Shown here: piece by piece, positions 16,782-25,577 of the stretch | Layout of the letters: the number at the start of each line of letters is the position of its first letter | Numbering within the stretch: the first letter of the stretch is position 1 | Source: an uncultured Bacteroidales bacterium | GTDB lineage: Bacteria > Bacteroidota > Bacteroidia > Bacteroidales > Bacteroidaceae | Direction of reading: 5' to 3' | Length of the DNA stretch: 64,000 nucleotides | NCBI GenBank assembly: GCA_937916465.1 | Contig: CALFTK010000061.1 | Span: 1 to 64,000, forward strand | Position numbers and translations under genes: made by a program | Notes under the pieces: model-generated | Database searches by the model: none | The model's input: the letters and a program-made list of their open reading frames with translations, nothing else | Told to the model about the DNA's origin: nothing

Positions 16782-18614
16782 TTAGAATAGCCTGTGGATA
16801 AGGTCTGAACGTCCCATACGTTTCAGTTCTGCTATTATTTTGGAGCGTTGTGCCGGTTCGTACCAGAAGAAGAACTGTCTCTGTGCAAGTTTCTCTTTTT
16901 GGGTACGTGCGGTATATACAGGTTTCATGGTGTATGGGTTTATACCTGTGTAGAATATCTCTGTACTTAATGTCATTGGAGTAGGGGTGAAGTCCTGTAT
17001 CTGCTCCAAATGGAAATTCAGCTTTTTGGTCTTTACGGCAAGTTCTGCCATATCTTCCGGCGTGCACTGCGGATGACTGCTTATAAAGTATGGTATAAGT
17101 TGCTGATTCAAGTTCTGCTCTTTGTTTATCTTGTCGAATGTTCGTTTAAACTCTTCGAAAGAACGGAACGATGGCTTACGCATCAGGTTCAATACGGAAT
17201 CTGAAGTATGTTCCGGGGCAACCTTTAAGCGTCCGCTAACGTGCTTGGTTATCAGCTCTTTGGTATATGCTGTATGTGACTGGTTTATCTTGTCATCAGC
17301 ATCACGATATTGCAGAATGTCATATCTGATTCCGCTTCCTATGCAACACTTTTTTACTCCTTGTATGGCACTTACTGCCTGATAAATATCTATCAGCGGA
17401 TTTAAATCGGTGTTCAGGTTTGGGCACACTTTGGGGTGCAGGCAAGTTGGACGCTTGCATTTGCGGCACAACTCTTTATCTCTGCCGGAAAGTCTGTACA
17501 TATTTGCTGACGGACCGCCCAAATCGGAAATGTATCCTTTGAAATCGTCCATACGAACTACCTGTTTGGCCTCTTTCAGTATGCTGGCTTTGCTACGGCT
17601 GGCGATCTGCTTGCCCTGGTGAGCCGATATGGTGCAGAAGGCACATCCTCCAAAACAGCCTCTGTGCAGAGTGATGGAGTGGCGTATCATTTCGTATGCC
17701 GGAATGCGTTTGTTCTTGTATTTTGGATGGGGCAGTCGTGTGTAAGGCAAATCGTAAACTTTGTCCAGTTCTTCTGTTGTCATAGGCGGGTAAGGCGGAT
17801 TGACAACGGTAAAACTATTGCCTGTTTTCTGTATTATTCTGCTTGCCTCTATCTTGTTCGATTCCTCTTCTATCACTTTGAAATTGGCTGCCTGTTTGTA
17901 TCTGTCTGTCAGACATTCAGAGTGAGAATATAGTAGTTTGTCTTTGCCGGAAATACCATTTGGTAAGTTGCTTTCAACAGTTAGAAAAGCTATCTGAGGC
18001 TGGTTGATAATAGCACTGTGAGCATCTTTCGGACTGTTTTCCATTAGTGCGTGGGCTATGGCTGTTATAGGTTTTTCGCCCATTCCGTAAACCAAATAGT
18101 CTGCACCGCTTTCTACAAGTATGCTTGGCAGAAGTTTGTCCTGCCAATAGTCATAATGTGTCAGTCTGCGCATGGATGCCTCTATGCCTCCTATAACTAC
18201 AGGGGTGTCCGGAAATAGTTTTTTCAGTATCTGTGTATAAACTATGGTGGGGTATTCCGGACGTCCGGAGTGACGGCCATCGGGGGTGTAGGCATCTTCT
18301 GAACGTAGTCTTTTGCCGGCGGTGTATCGGTTTACCATAGAATCCATACAGCCTGCAGTTACTCCGAAAAAGAGTTTTGGAGTGCCTAATTTTTTGAAAT
18401 CGCGCAAATCGTCCTGCCAGTTAGGCTGTGGAACTATTGCTACGCGCAGTCCTTCGGCTTCCAATACTCTGCCTATAACTGCTGTTCCAAACGATGGGTG
18501 GTCAACATACGCATCGCCACTGAATAGAATTACATCAAGTTCGTCCCAACCTAACTGTTCGCACTCTTTCTTTGTGGTTGGCAACCATTCGCTTATATCT
18601 CTGTAGCTCTGCAT
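16782..18614 (-). CDS. YgiQ family radical SAM protein
   Basis: 610 residues. An N-terminal B12-binding-like region (about 1-190) with a conserved WDELDVILFSGDAYVDHPS start is followed by the radical SAM core with the cluster motif RGCFGGCAFCTI (C-x3-C-x2-C) near 320, and a C-terminal region containing further cysteines (LCRKCKRPTCLHPKVC). YgiQ proteins are conserved, and their reaction is not established. Length fits the family. It is a single-gene unit between the HigBA pair and the MntA/HepT fragment, so it may be the native gene around which accessory DNA was inserted. Confidence 0.93.
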   Translation of the reverse strand: MQSYRDISEWLPTTKKECEQLGWDELDVILFSGDAYVDHPSFGTAVIGRVLEAEGLRVAIVPQPNWQDDLRDFKKLGTPKLFFGVTAGCMDSMVNRYTAGKRLRSEDAYTPDGRHSGRPEYPTIVYTQILKKLFPDTPVVIGGIEASMRRLTHYDYWQDKLLPSILVESGADYLVYGMGEKPITAIAHALMENSPKDAHSAIINQPQIAFLTVESNLPNGISGKDKLLYSHSECLTDRYKQAANFKVIEEESNKIEASRIIQKTGNSFTVVNPPYPPMTTEELDKVYDLPYTRLPHPKYKNKRIPAYEMIRHSITLHRGCFGGCAFCTISAHQGKQIASRSKASILKEAKQVVRMDDFKGYISDLGGPSANMYRLSGRDKELCRKCKRPTCLHPKVCPNLNTDLNPLIDIYQAVSAIQGVKKCCIGSGIRYDILQYRDADDKINQSHTAYTKELITKHVSGRLKVAPEHTSDSVLNLMRKPSFRSFEEFKRTFDKINKEQNLNQQLIPYFISSHPQCTPEDMAELAVKTKKLNFHLEQIQDFTPTPMTLSTEIFYTGINPYTMKPVYTARTQKEKLAQRQFFFWYEPAQRSKIIAELKRMGRSDLIHRLF

Positions 18615-18635
18615 ATCAACTTATTTTATCCACCG

Positions 18636-18643
18636 CAAAAGTA
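18636..18643 (-). promoter_or_regulatory. -7 promoter box for the YgiQ gene
   Basis: Reads TACTTTTG on the minus strand, a full TAnnTTTG match, 22 bases before the start codon. Confidence 0.45.
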
Positions 18644-18680
18644 CAAAATCTATTTTACATACATAATACTCCTGTCATCA

Positions 18681-18839
18681 ATGCTAAATAATAACAGTTC
18701 CGGCGTTCACTCTCATGGAAAATTTGATACTTCAGCAGTGGATAATGCCAATAGTGAGATTTTGGCTGCATTAGGGAATGGTAAATTATTATTTCAACTA
18801 CGGAAGCCTGTTTCACCTTCAAAGTCTATTTGCTGTTGA
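18681..18839 (+). other. Unassigned 52-codon reading frame
   Basis: An ATG frame of 52 codons beginning MLNNNSSGVH and ending in SKSICC, in the gap between YgiQ and MntA genes. It has no recognised domain, no signal peptide and no SD or promoter box. It overlaps the truncated HepT frame on the other strand. It may be a fragment brought in with whatever cut hepT, or chance. Confidence 0.2.
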
Positions 18840-18916
18840 GAGCGTTTGCCTAAATCACGGCGATACTCCACCAACATATGTTCTATGCGTCCTTTGTCTC
18901 TAACAGCCTCTCTCAT
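18794..18916 (-). pseudogene. Truncated HepT (DUF86) toxin gene
   Basis: The frame starts within the last 17 bases of the mntA-like gene and opens MREAVRDKGRIEHML, the characteristic N-terminus of HepT/DUF86 HEPN ribonucleases. After about residue 15 the sequence no longer resembles HepT and stops at codon 41, while intact HepT is about 110-130 residues and needs an R-x4-6-H site in its C-terminal half, which is absent. The gene is thus cut near position 18870, by deletion or insertion. Confidence 0.6.
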
Positions 18917-19208
18917 AGATTAACACCTTGTCTTTGTTTGCAGTGTCCGCAGCGAAAGGAAGCAGTGATCCCTCCTCTACTAAATCGACTTTTTGCTTTA
19001 ACAGGCTCTCCAATTGGCAAATCATGTCGGCATATTTGAATAGACTAATATTGGCATCTTTATCAAAAACGACCAAGATATCCACATCGCTGTCGGCAGA
19101 CTCCTCGCCACGAGAATAAGAACCAAACAACCATGCCTTTGCGATAGGCTGTGTCGCAAAATACCTCTGAATAGAGGGAATGATTCTGTCTCTTGTAACG
19201 CTATTCAT
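18900..19208 (-). CDS. MntA-like minimal nucleotidyltransferase (antitoxin of MNT-HepT pair)
   Basis: 102 residues with the minimal nucleotidyltransferase signature LFGSYSRGE followed by DSDVDILVVF (GS-x10-DxD). In characterised pairs, MntA-type antitoxins AMPylate a tyrosine on the HepT RNase and silence it. Here the overlapping hepT downstream is truncated, leaving an orphan antitoxin. The typical third Asp is seen in KVDLVEEG. It may persist as decay or may act on other HEPN toxins; neither is shown. Confidence 0.85.
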   Translation of the reverse strand: MNSVTRDRIIPSIQRYFATQPIAKAWLFGSYSRGEESADSDVDILVVFDKDANISLFKYADMICQLESLLKQKVDLVEEGSLLPFAADTANKDKVLIYERGC

Positions 19209-19233
19209 AACTACAAACTAATTATATCTGCCA

Positions 19234-19241
19234 CAAAAATA
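19234..19241 (-). promoter_or_regulatory. -7 promoter box for the MntA-like gene
   Basis: Reads TATTTTTG on the minus strand, a full TAnnTTTG match, 26 bases before the start codon. Confidence 0.4.
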
Positions 19242-19326
19242 ACATTTTTCTTTCAGTTGATGTTATGGCTTATGTTTTTTTGACAATTAATATTCTCTTT
19301 TTTCTTTTATATAATTCTTCAATTAA

Positions 19327-19380
19327 TATCGGGTGAATAGTGTTGGAAAATCTGCTCAAAGTTATCTATCACATTGTCAT
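19327..19380. repeat. 54-bp direct repeat, copy A
   Basis: Matches 20517-20570 in the same orientation with two mismatches in 54 bases, with weaker similarity continuing on both sides. On the minus strand both copies encode the same peptide (NVIDNFEQIF-HYSPD) close to a stop codon, so they are two copies of the 3' end of one gene family. Copy A is surrounded by stops. The 374-bp gap 19209-19582 that holds it has no intact gene. Confidence 0.85.
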
Positions 19381-19582
19381 CATTAAGTAGGCATCGTCTA
19401 TATTGCGTATGGTAACAGTACGTCCTAATTTCTCGTTTATATGGATCGTTTTTCTATCTTCGCCTTTGAAAAATCATCAAAATTTCAAAGGTGAATGACT
19501 AATAGATATTCTACAGATGAGTGAATTATATTTACAAATGCAACCAGTGTTCTACACCGCATTCGTTTGATACTATTGAATT

Positions 19583-20206
19583 TTAAATTTGAATTTCATC
19601 TTCGGTGTCGGGTAATATGGCTTGTGCCCATTCAGGCACATCTGTTACATACATTTTACCCATAACACCATTTACTAAACGGAATTGTATTTTTGCATCT
19701 TCTCCATCCACGGAGTTGTCATAAACATAAAGACGGTCAACGATGGAAGATACAGTTTTACAATTCTCTATAGCCTTGTAATACCTTGAAATAATTTTGG
19801 AGATAGGAACATCGTGTCCTCCTTTCATCACCCTGTCGGCAATTCGCGAGGCATTTATTTTCGGATTTTCTGTTGAGATGAAGAACAATCGAATGAAGAA
19901 ACCAGCATTTTTGGCCTTGATGATGAATTGAATTTTATCTTCAGCAGACATAACAGTTTCAAAGACAAAGCTTTTTCTTTCGATCAAACATTTCTCTCTC
20001 CATTCTGCACAATAATTTGCTGCGTTCAACACCGCTTCCCGAGAGTTCCAATCGCCAAACATATCGTTTGCCACTTCATCGGGGTTTATGTAGGTAGTAC
20101 CTTCAGCCCATTCGTGATGTAGAAATCTTTTAGTCACAGAAGTTTTGCCCGACCCATTAGGCCCGGCTATGATAATCAATTCAGGTTTAAGCGTATCCTT
20201 AGACAT
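19583..20206 (-). CDS. Zeta-toxin-type P-loop kinase
   Basis: 207 residues. Walker A GPNGSGKT is at 15-22; downstream are INPDEVAND and FVFETVMS, then RLFFISTENP and NASRIADRVMKGGHDVP, all as in zeta toxins and related UDP-N-acetylglucosamine kinases. Zeta toxins phosphorylate peptidoglycan precursors and block wall synthesis. The start overlaps the end of the 75-codon upstream gene by eight bases, as in coupled antitoxin-toxin pairs. The cassette lies between two 54-bp direct repeats. Confidence 0.9.
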   Translation of the reverse strand: MSKDTLKPELIIIAGPNGSGKTSVTKRFLHHEWAEGTTYINPDEVANDMFGDWNSREAVLNAANYCAEWREKCLIERKSFVFETVMSAEDKIQFIIKAKNAGFFIRLFFISTENPKINASRIADRVMKGGHDVPISKIISRYYKAIENCKTVSSIVDRLYVYDNSVDGEDAKIQFRLVNGVMGKMYVTDVPEWAQAILPDTEDEIQI

Positions 20207-20408
20207 TTACCGCTTGATTGATTTGTTTAGCCCATTTTTCGCGTTTGATAGCAATGTTTCTGCGCATTTGCTCGAAATGAGCAGCAGCAGCTCTTTTACT
20301 GCTTTCGCGTGCTTCTTGGGCAACCTCTTTCATAACCTGCTCCAGCATTTCATCAGTAGGTTCCTGGCCTGTGCCGAATCTGTATGAATTCATTTCCTTC
20401 TCTGACAT
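20199..20408 (-). CDS. Small helical protein, putative antitoxin partner of the zeta toxin
   Basis: 69 residues from the ATG at 20408 (MSEKEMNSYRF); an upstream in-frame ATG at 20426 is only nine bases past the -7 box and is less likely. The sequence is charged and alpha-helical (EPTDEMLEQVMKEVAQEA, then an Arg/Lys-rich helix to the C-terminus). It does not resemble the classical epsilon antitoxin by eye. It overlaps the toxin start by eight bases, which supports a coupled antitoxin or regulator role; this is inference from arrangement. Confidence 0.65.
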   Translation of the reverse strand: MSEKEMNSYRFGTGQEPTDEMLEQVMKEVAQEARESSKRAAAAHFEQMRRNIAIKREKWAKQINQAVNV

Positions 20409-20434
20409 AACGGCTCCTTTTTCCATTCTTTCTG

Positions 20435-20464
20435 CAAAAATAACAATTTTCTTTTGTTAGTAAA
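20435..20464 (-). promoter_or_regulatory. Promoter of the zeta-toxin cassette
   Basis: On the minus strand, TTTA (20461-20464), an 18-base spacer, and TATTTTTG (20435-20442). The -7 box fits TAnnTTTG exactly and the -33 has one mismatch. Confidence 0.5.
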
Positions 20465-20516
20465 TGTTTTTGGGGTCCTTAAATTCTCTTTTCATTTTCA
20501 ATGATTCTACAAGTTG

Positions 20517-20570
20517 TATCGGGTGAATAGTGCTTGAAAATCTGCTCAAAGTTATCTATCACATTGTCAT
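20517..20570. repeat. 54-bp direct repeat, copy B
   Basis: Same-direction partner of 19327-19380 (two mismatches). The minus-strand frame here is open for about 90 codons and reads VMRDASAANDN, NVIDNFEQIFKHY and SPDTTCRI before a stop at 20479. This looks like the C-terminus of a larger protein whose body is missing; the pattern is reminiscent of the tails of some DNA methyltransferase subunits, a weak impression only. Nothing else is seen in the 20465-20762 gap apart from the next gene's upstream region. Confidence 0.85.
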
Positions 20571-20762
20571 TGGCTGCTGAGGCATCACGCATAACAAAGT
20601 AGATAGGTTGCAATTTTTTAGGGTAAATCCTATAGGATGGGGATTTTTCCTGCTTTATATTTGTGCTTGGATTATAAAACTTTATGCAAATATATGGGTT
20701 GTAATAGGATTTTTGCAGAAAGAAATAGAGTTTGAAATTACAGAACATAAAATATGGGAATT

Positions 20763-22655
20763 ATGAAAAAGGTAGCAGTGTTATTGGGAATGATTCTGGC
20801 AGTGCAGATGGTTGATGCACAAACAGCTTATAGTAATGACTTGCAGATGGAAGATTTGGATCGCGGAGTGGTAGCTTTCAGAACGTCTGAAGACAGTGTC
20901 ATGGTTAGCTGGCGTTTTATGGAGGGCGATACTCCGGAAACCGCATTCCACGTCTATAAAAACGGTAAACGAATAACTAAAGAACCCATAACAAAATCTA
21001 CCACCTTTATGGATGCCAATAGGGCAGAAAGGGAGACCGTATATAAGGTTAGAAAGACAAAGACCTTAAAAAGAGATAGAACATCAGGAGGCAGTTGGGT
21101 GCTTAAAGCCGATGCTCCTATTGGTTATTTGGAGATACCGTTGCAGCGTCCTGCCGATGCTGAAAACATAAGGGGCGAAGAATATACATATACAGCTAAC
21201 GATGCTTCTGTGGCCGATCTTGATGGCGATGGTCAGTATGAGATTATAGTGAAATGGGATCCCTCAAATTCAAAAGATAATTCACACAGTGGTTTTACAG
21301 GCAATACCTACATAGATGCTTACAAACTGGACGGGACTTTTATGTGGCGCATAGATTTAGGTAAAAACATTCGTGCCGGTGCCCACTATTCTCCGTTTAT
21401 AGTATATGATTTGGATGGTAATGGCTGTGCAGAACTTGTGGTAAAGAGTGCCGATGGCACTGTGGATGCTGCGGGAACTGTTATAGGCGATGCTACAAAA
21501 GACCACCGTTACGGATTAAATGCAGATGGTTCTGTGAATTGGGATATTGAAGGCCATTACGGATACATAGCATACGGACCGGAATATCTTACACTGTTTG
21601 AAGGTGCTACAGGTAAAGCATTGACCACCATAGATTATACTCCGCAGCGTGGCGATTTGCGTTCATGGGGCGATAACTATGCAAACCGCAGTGAGCGCTA
21701 TCTGGCTGCTGTGGGTTATTTGGATGGTAAAAAAGCCAGTGTGGTGATGTGTCGCGGTTACTATACCCGTGCAGTATTGGCAGCTTACGATTGGGATGGC
21801 AAAGAACTGAAACAGCGTTGGGTGTTCGATACCAATACCCCGGGAAATGAAAAGTATCGCGGACAGGGCAATCATAATCTGCGTGTAGGCGATGTAGATG
21901 GTGATGGTTGCGATGAAATAGTATATGGAGCCTGCTGTATAGATAATGATGGAACAGGTCTCTACTCAACAGGGTTGGGACACGGCGATGCAATGCACCT
22001 GACAGCATTTTTCCCCGATAACGATGCTCTGCAGGTGTGGAGTTGTCATGAAAATAAAAAAGATGGTTCTGTACTTAGAGATGCTGCAACCGGACGAATA
22101 ATATTCCAGATACCATCAGGCAAAGATGTCGGTAGATGTATGGCTGCCGATATAGATGATGAAAACCCGGGTTTGGAGATGTGGTCATCGGCTTCCGATG
22201 GAATACGCTCTGTTACAGGTTCGCAGTTTACTAAATCCACTGTTGGAATACCGGTAAATATGGCTGTATGGTGGGATGGAGATCTGTTGCGCGAAATGCA
22301 GGACAATACACAAGTGTCAAAGTATCATAAAGTACTGAAGATGGCTGCAGCCATACAGCGTTTTGATAATTGCGTTTCAAATAATGGGACCAAGAGTAAT
22401 CCATCACTCCAGGGCGATATTATTGGAGATTGGCGTGAAGAGGTGTTACTGCGTAGTTACGATAATAATTCTCTGCGTCTTTATATATCTCCTGAAATAA
22501 CCAAATACAGATTCCATACATTCCTGGAAGATCCTGTATATCGTATAAGTATAGCAACCCAGAATGTAGGCTATAATCAGCCTACACAGGTGGGTTTCTA
22601 TTTTGGTGCAGAACTGGAAGGAAGCGGCAAACTGTTCCGCGGCTACCAATTCTAA
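20763..22655 (+). CDS. Rhamnogalacturonan lyase, PL11 family
   Basis: Secreted pectin-degrading lyase that cleaves rhamnogalacturonan I by beta-elimination, 630 residues. A signal peptide (about 1-20, ending VDAQ) precedes an N-terminal beta domain (LDRGVVAFRTSEDSVMVSWR) and an eight-bladed propeller marked by repeated calcium-binding-like loops: DLDGDGQYE, DLDGNGCAE, DVDGDGCDE, and FDNCVSNN near the end. The order and length fit PL11. Start chosen at the ATG giving MKKVAVL; a second ATG lies nine bases upstream. It opens the polysaccharide locus and converges on the amidase-like gene, three bases apart. Confidence 0.93.
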   Translation: MKKVAVLLGMILAVQMVDAQTAYSNDLQMEDLDRGVVAFRTSEDSVMVSWRFMEGDTPETAFHVYKNGKRITKEPITKSTTFMDANRAERETVYKVRKTKTLKRDRTSGGSWVLKADAPIGYLEIPLQRPADAENIRGEEYTYTANDASVADLDGDGQYEIIVKWDPSNSKDNSHSGFTGNTYIDAYKLDGTFMWRIDLGKNIRAGAHYSPFIVYDLDGNGCAELVVKSADGTVDAAGTVIGDATKDHRYGLNADGSVNWDIEGHYGYIAYGPEYLTLFEGATGKALTTIDYTPQRGDLRSWGDNYANRSERYLAAVGYLDGKKASVVMCRGYYTRAVLAAYDWDGKELKQRWVFDTNTPGNEKYRGQGNHNLRVGDVDGDGCDEIVYGACCIDNDGTGLYSTGLGHGDAMHLTAFFPDNDALQVWSCHENKKDGSVLRDAATGRIIFQIPSGKDVGRCMAADIDDENPGLEMWSSASDGIRSVTGSQFTKSTVGIPVNMAVWWDGDLLREMQDNTQVSKYHKVLKMAAAIQRFDNCVSNNGTKSNPSLQGDIIGDWREEVLLRSYDNNSLRLYISPEITKYRFHTFLEDPVYRISIATQNVGYNQPTQVGFYFGAELEGSGKLFRGYQF

Positions 22656-22658
22656 TCT

Positions 22659-25565
22659 CTACTTGCTAAGGTATTTGATAAATGCCTGCATGGTTTTGTT
22701 GCGGTCTTTTTCATTGGTGATACTTTCAAATGGGAAACCTATAACTATGCAGTTGTAGTCTTTGCCATTGTAACCTATGCCGGCACTATATTTCCGTTTT
22801 TTGTAGGTCATAATGGCAATGGCTTTACCATTAGGTTCCAATATTTCCGGACGTGGTAAAGCATAAAACTCTCTGTTTGGTTTTCTATTTATGTTAATAT
22901 TACTTTTTATGCCGGAAACAACGTCTTCTTCTATGTCTGTAATGGATCCGCTATAGTTTAGATGAAGTTTCTCTTCCAAGAACTTTTCACCTTGTACGGT
23001 GCTGCACATGTCGCTGCCTAAATAGGAACCTGTCAGAAGCAGACTACCACCACCATCCAAATATGAACTTAATGCATCCTGTATAGCCGGCGACAGGGTA
23101 GAGTAGTCTTTGTTATAGATGGTGTCTTCTGCTGTATGCTTTTGCAAACCCAATATGTAATCCACAATCTCATAATTGGATAAACTTATTTCACCGTTTT
23201 CTACGGCTTCGCGACTACAGGATACAAATGAATAGTTGGAACTCTCTGCTATTGCTTTGCCGTGTATAAACGGATAGTTGAATGAATTGCCTGCCAACAC
23301 ATCACCATTATACAGGTCATTGCTGAAACCTATTGCGAGTGAATCTTCCAAATCCATGTTGTCTTTGCTGAATACCTGTTGTTCGCCACAGAATACAGGT
23401 GATGCTATATATGATACACCAGGGTCTCTTGCTAAATTGAATCCCTGTTCGCTCTCTGTTTCAATAGCTTCAGGTCCGCTTAAACGCTGGAAACCATTTA
23501 CTATCAATATGTATTTTTTATTACTTTCCGATATGTATGCCGATAGCGTTTCAGAGGGAAAACTTTCTCCACCATCATTCAGGGCAGTTACTTTGAAACG
23601 GTATATATGTCCTTTTTTTGGCGAAATAACATAACTGTTGCTGTTTATACAGATGCCATTGTCAAAACCTTCGTCATCTATAGCGGTATAGACAACATAA
23701 CTTGTTGGCATGGCTGTAGGTTCCAATGGGTCGGTAGTGGGTTGCCAGGATAGAGTTATGGTGTTGTTGCTCCGTTCTTCCTGTATCATGAAACTGTTTA
23801 CAGGTAGTGGCTGTATAACCGTAGGACGCGAATGCATAAAGTTTACCCATTTGGCAATGGATTTGTAAATGGAACGCGAAGCCAGGAATCGGAAATTCGG
23901 GTTTAGCGCAAATTTCAGATCATAGAAATTCTGATGTGAAAGCAGTTCCAGTATCATGGATGCTACTGCCGGCTCTCTGCTTTCGCAGTAGTCCTTATCC
24001 CATATTCCGCGTTCTGTCCAGTCTCTTCCTGTTATAGCAGTAATGTCGTTCTTTAAATCATACAGAACCATATCGGCAAAATCGCGCGATACATCTCGTG
24101 TATGTCCGTTACCCAATACCCCATCGTTATGACGAGTGGTGTGTATTCCCAATGAACCGGTAAGTGTGTCGCCATAGAAATATCCGGCATCGGTATGTAG
24201 TGCAAATGCTAACTCTATAGGAACGCCCAGACCTTTTTCTGCTGTGTTAAAGATAGAACTGCCTGACAGCCAATTGGTCATATATGGACGTGTCCAGATA
24301 TCTTCGCGATATTCATCGGCACCACTGTATTTGCTGAATACGGAGTCGGGTGCGCCGGCAAACTCTGCGTAGTATTTTGCACCCTCCAGATATCGGGCTA
24401 TGCCGGATGGCTGATTCTCTCTGGTTGCCGTGCTGAAACCACCACCAAAACGTACTGCATCGGCACAAACCATGCCGTTACTACTGTTGCTGTTGTCCAG
24501 AGTAACCATTCCCTGTGTACTCTGCCCCTGCTTAAAATGGAAAGTTCCTAAATATACCCAAGTTCCGCCACCTATCTGTTGGTTTACAGTAAATTCTGTT
24601 GTTCCTCCTGAATGAAATACCAGATATTTGGCATTGTTGACACTATTGGGATAAGATTGGTAGGTTACATAAACAGCGTAATCACCATCGGCAGGAATAT
24701 TTGGAATCCACATTGCAACTGCATTGTTGCTTGCCTTTCCGCTGTTTGTGTTTATGGTATTGACAGTCGATTTATTACCTGTAAGACATATTTTGGCAGA
24801 ATCGGGATTGTAACCTGCTCCCATTCTCTTTTGCCAACTCTTTCTTTTAGGCGATGTTAGTCTGAAACTCTGTTTGTCTGAACTGTTGTCAACTATTATG
24901 CACTTTGTTTGCCAATCTCTTTCACGTGATGAATAGACTATGGCACCGGCATTTTCCAACATGGGTATTATGTATGGATATACAAATGATTGGGAAAGCA
25001 GGTCCTCGCGCGTAGTGTATAAAGGTGGACGTTGCCATTCCCAACGTCCGTCTTTGCTGCTGTCAAAATGGTATCCATGGCTGGGCGTTACAAAAAGGTG
25101 AGTATTCTCCAACCCCTTGTCTATGCTAAACGATTTGGAAAGGTTCTTTACCCAAGGTTCTCCGTTGTAAACAGTACCATTCCATAATAGTCCACTATCT
25201 TTTGTTTTTCTGGCATAGTTGGGAATCATATCTTCTATGCGTCTATCGTTACTATATATATTTATGGTGTATCTGCGTACATCTTGTGGCAGATTGCTAC
25301 GCAAATTGTTGTATATTGTATCTATAGTTTCCGGACGGAATAGCTGGTAGGCAAAGTTTTGGTTTAGGTATATGTCTATTCGCTTATTGTCATGGCTTAT
25401 TACACTGCGGCTTACCCTTACATTTTTAAGGTCCATATAGCTGCATTGGTATTGTGCAAAATGCTGCGCTATTGAGTTGCGAATAGCCCCATAGGAGCTT
25501 TGGGCAGATACGGGGCTAATAGTCAATAGTGTCAGCAACATCAAGGTTGTCAGACGTCTATTCAT
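22659..25565 (-). CDS. Large secreted N-acetylmuramoyl-L-alanine amidase-like protein with golvesin-type and FN3 domains
   Basis: 968 residues with a signal peptide (about 1-22, ending VSAQ). Such proteins are often called xanthan lyase in Bacteroides annotation. Visible parts: an N-terminal segment with FVTPSHGYH and DGRWEWQRPPL; a golvesin/Xly-type beta domain (about 255-375, WIPNIPADGDYAVYVTY ... VCADAVRFGGG); an amidase-like core (about 420-550, LAFALHTDAGYF, GIHTTRHNDG); an FN3-like domain (about 595-685); and a C-terminal region starting YILIVNGFQRLSG that looks Rossmann-like. The catalytic role (peptidoglycan or glycan) is uncertain. The next gene upstream, 12 bp away, may share its transcript. 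Confidence 0.75.
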   Translation of the reverse strand: MNRRLTTLMLLTLLTISPVSAQSSYGAIRNSIAQHFAQYQCSYMDLKNVRVSRSVISHDNKRIDIYLNQNFAYQLFRPETIDTIYNNLRSNLPQDVRRYTINIYSNDRRIEDMIPNYARKTKDSGLLWNGTVYNGEPWVKNLSKSFSIDKGLENTHLFVTPSHGYHFDSSKDGRWEWQRPPLYTTREDLLSQSFVYPYIIPMLENAGAIVYSSRERDWQTKCIIVDNSSDKQSFRLTSPKRKSWQKRMGAGYNPDSAKICLTGNKSTVNTINTNSGKASNNAVAMWIPNIPADGDYAVYVTYQSYPNSVNNAKYLVFHSGGTTEFTVNQQIGGGTWVYLGTFHFKQGQSTQGMVTLDNSNSSNGMVCADAVRFGGGFSTATRENQPSGIARYLEGAKYYAEFAGAPDSVFSKYSGADEYREDIWTRPYMTNWLSGSSIFNTAEKGLGVPIELAFALHTDAGYFYGDTLTGSLGIHTTRHNDGVLGNGHTRDVSRDFADMVLYDLKNDITAITGRDWTERGIWDKDYCESREPAVASMILELLSHQNFYDLKFALNPNFRFLASRSIYKSIAKWVNFMHSRPTVIQPLPVNSFMIQEERSNNTITLSWQPTTDPLEPTAMPTSYVVYTAIDDEGFDNGICINSNSYVISPKKGHIYRFKVTALNDGGESFPSETLSAYISESNKKYILIVNGFQRLSGPEAIETESEQGFNLARDPGVSYIASPVFCGEQQVFSKDNMDLEDSLAIGFSNDLYNGDVLAGNSFNYPFIHGKAIAESSNYSFVSCSREAVENGEISLSNYEIVDYILGLQKHTAEDTIYNKDYSTLSPAIQDALSSYLDGGGSLLLTGSYLGSDMCSTVQGEKFLEEKLHLNYSGSITDIEEDVVSGIKSNININRKPNREFYALPRPEILEPNGKAIAIMTYKKRKYSAGIGYNGKDYNCIVIGFPFESITNEKDRNKTMQAFIKYLSK

Positions 25566-25577
25566 ATTTCTGTTTTA

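Noticed and set aside
20479..20748. 89-codon minus-strand frame as a complete gene
   Set aside because: Only its last part resembles protein; the first half is low-complexity upstream DNA of PL11. Treated as a gene tail repeat.
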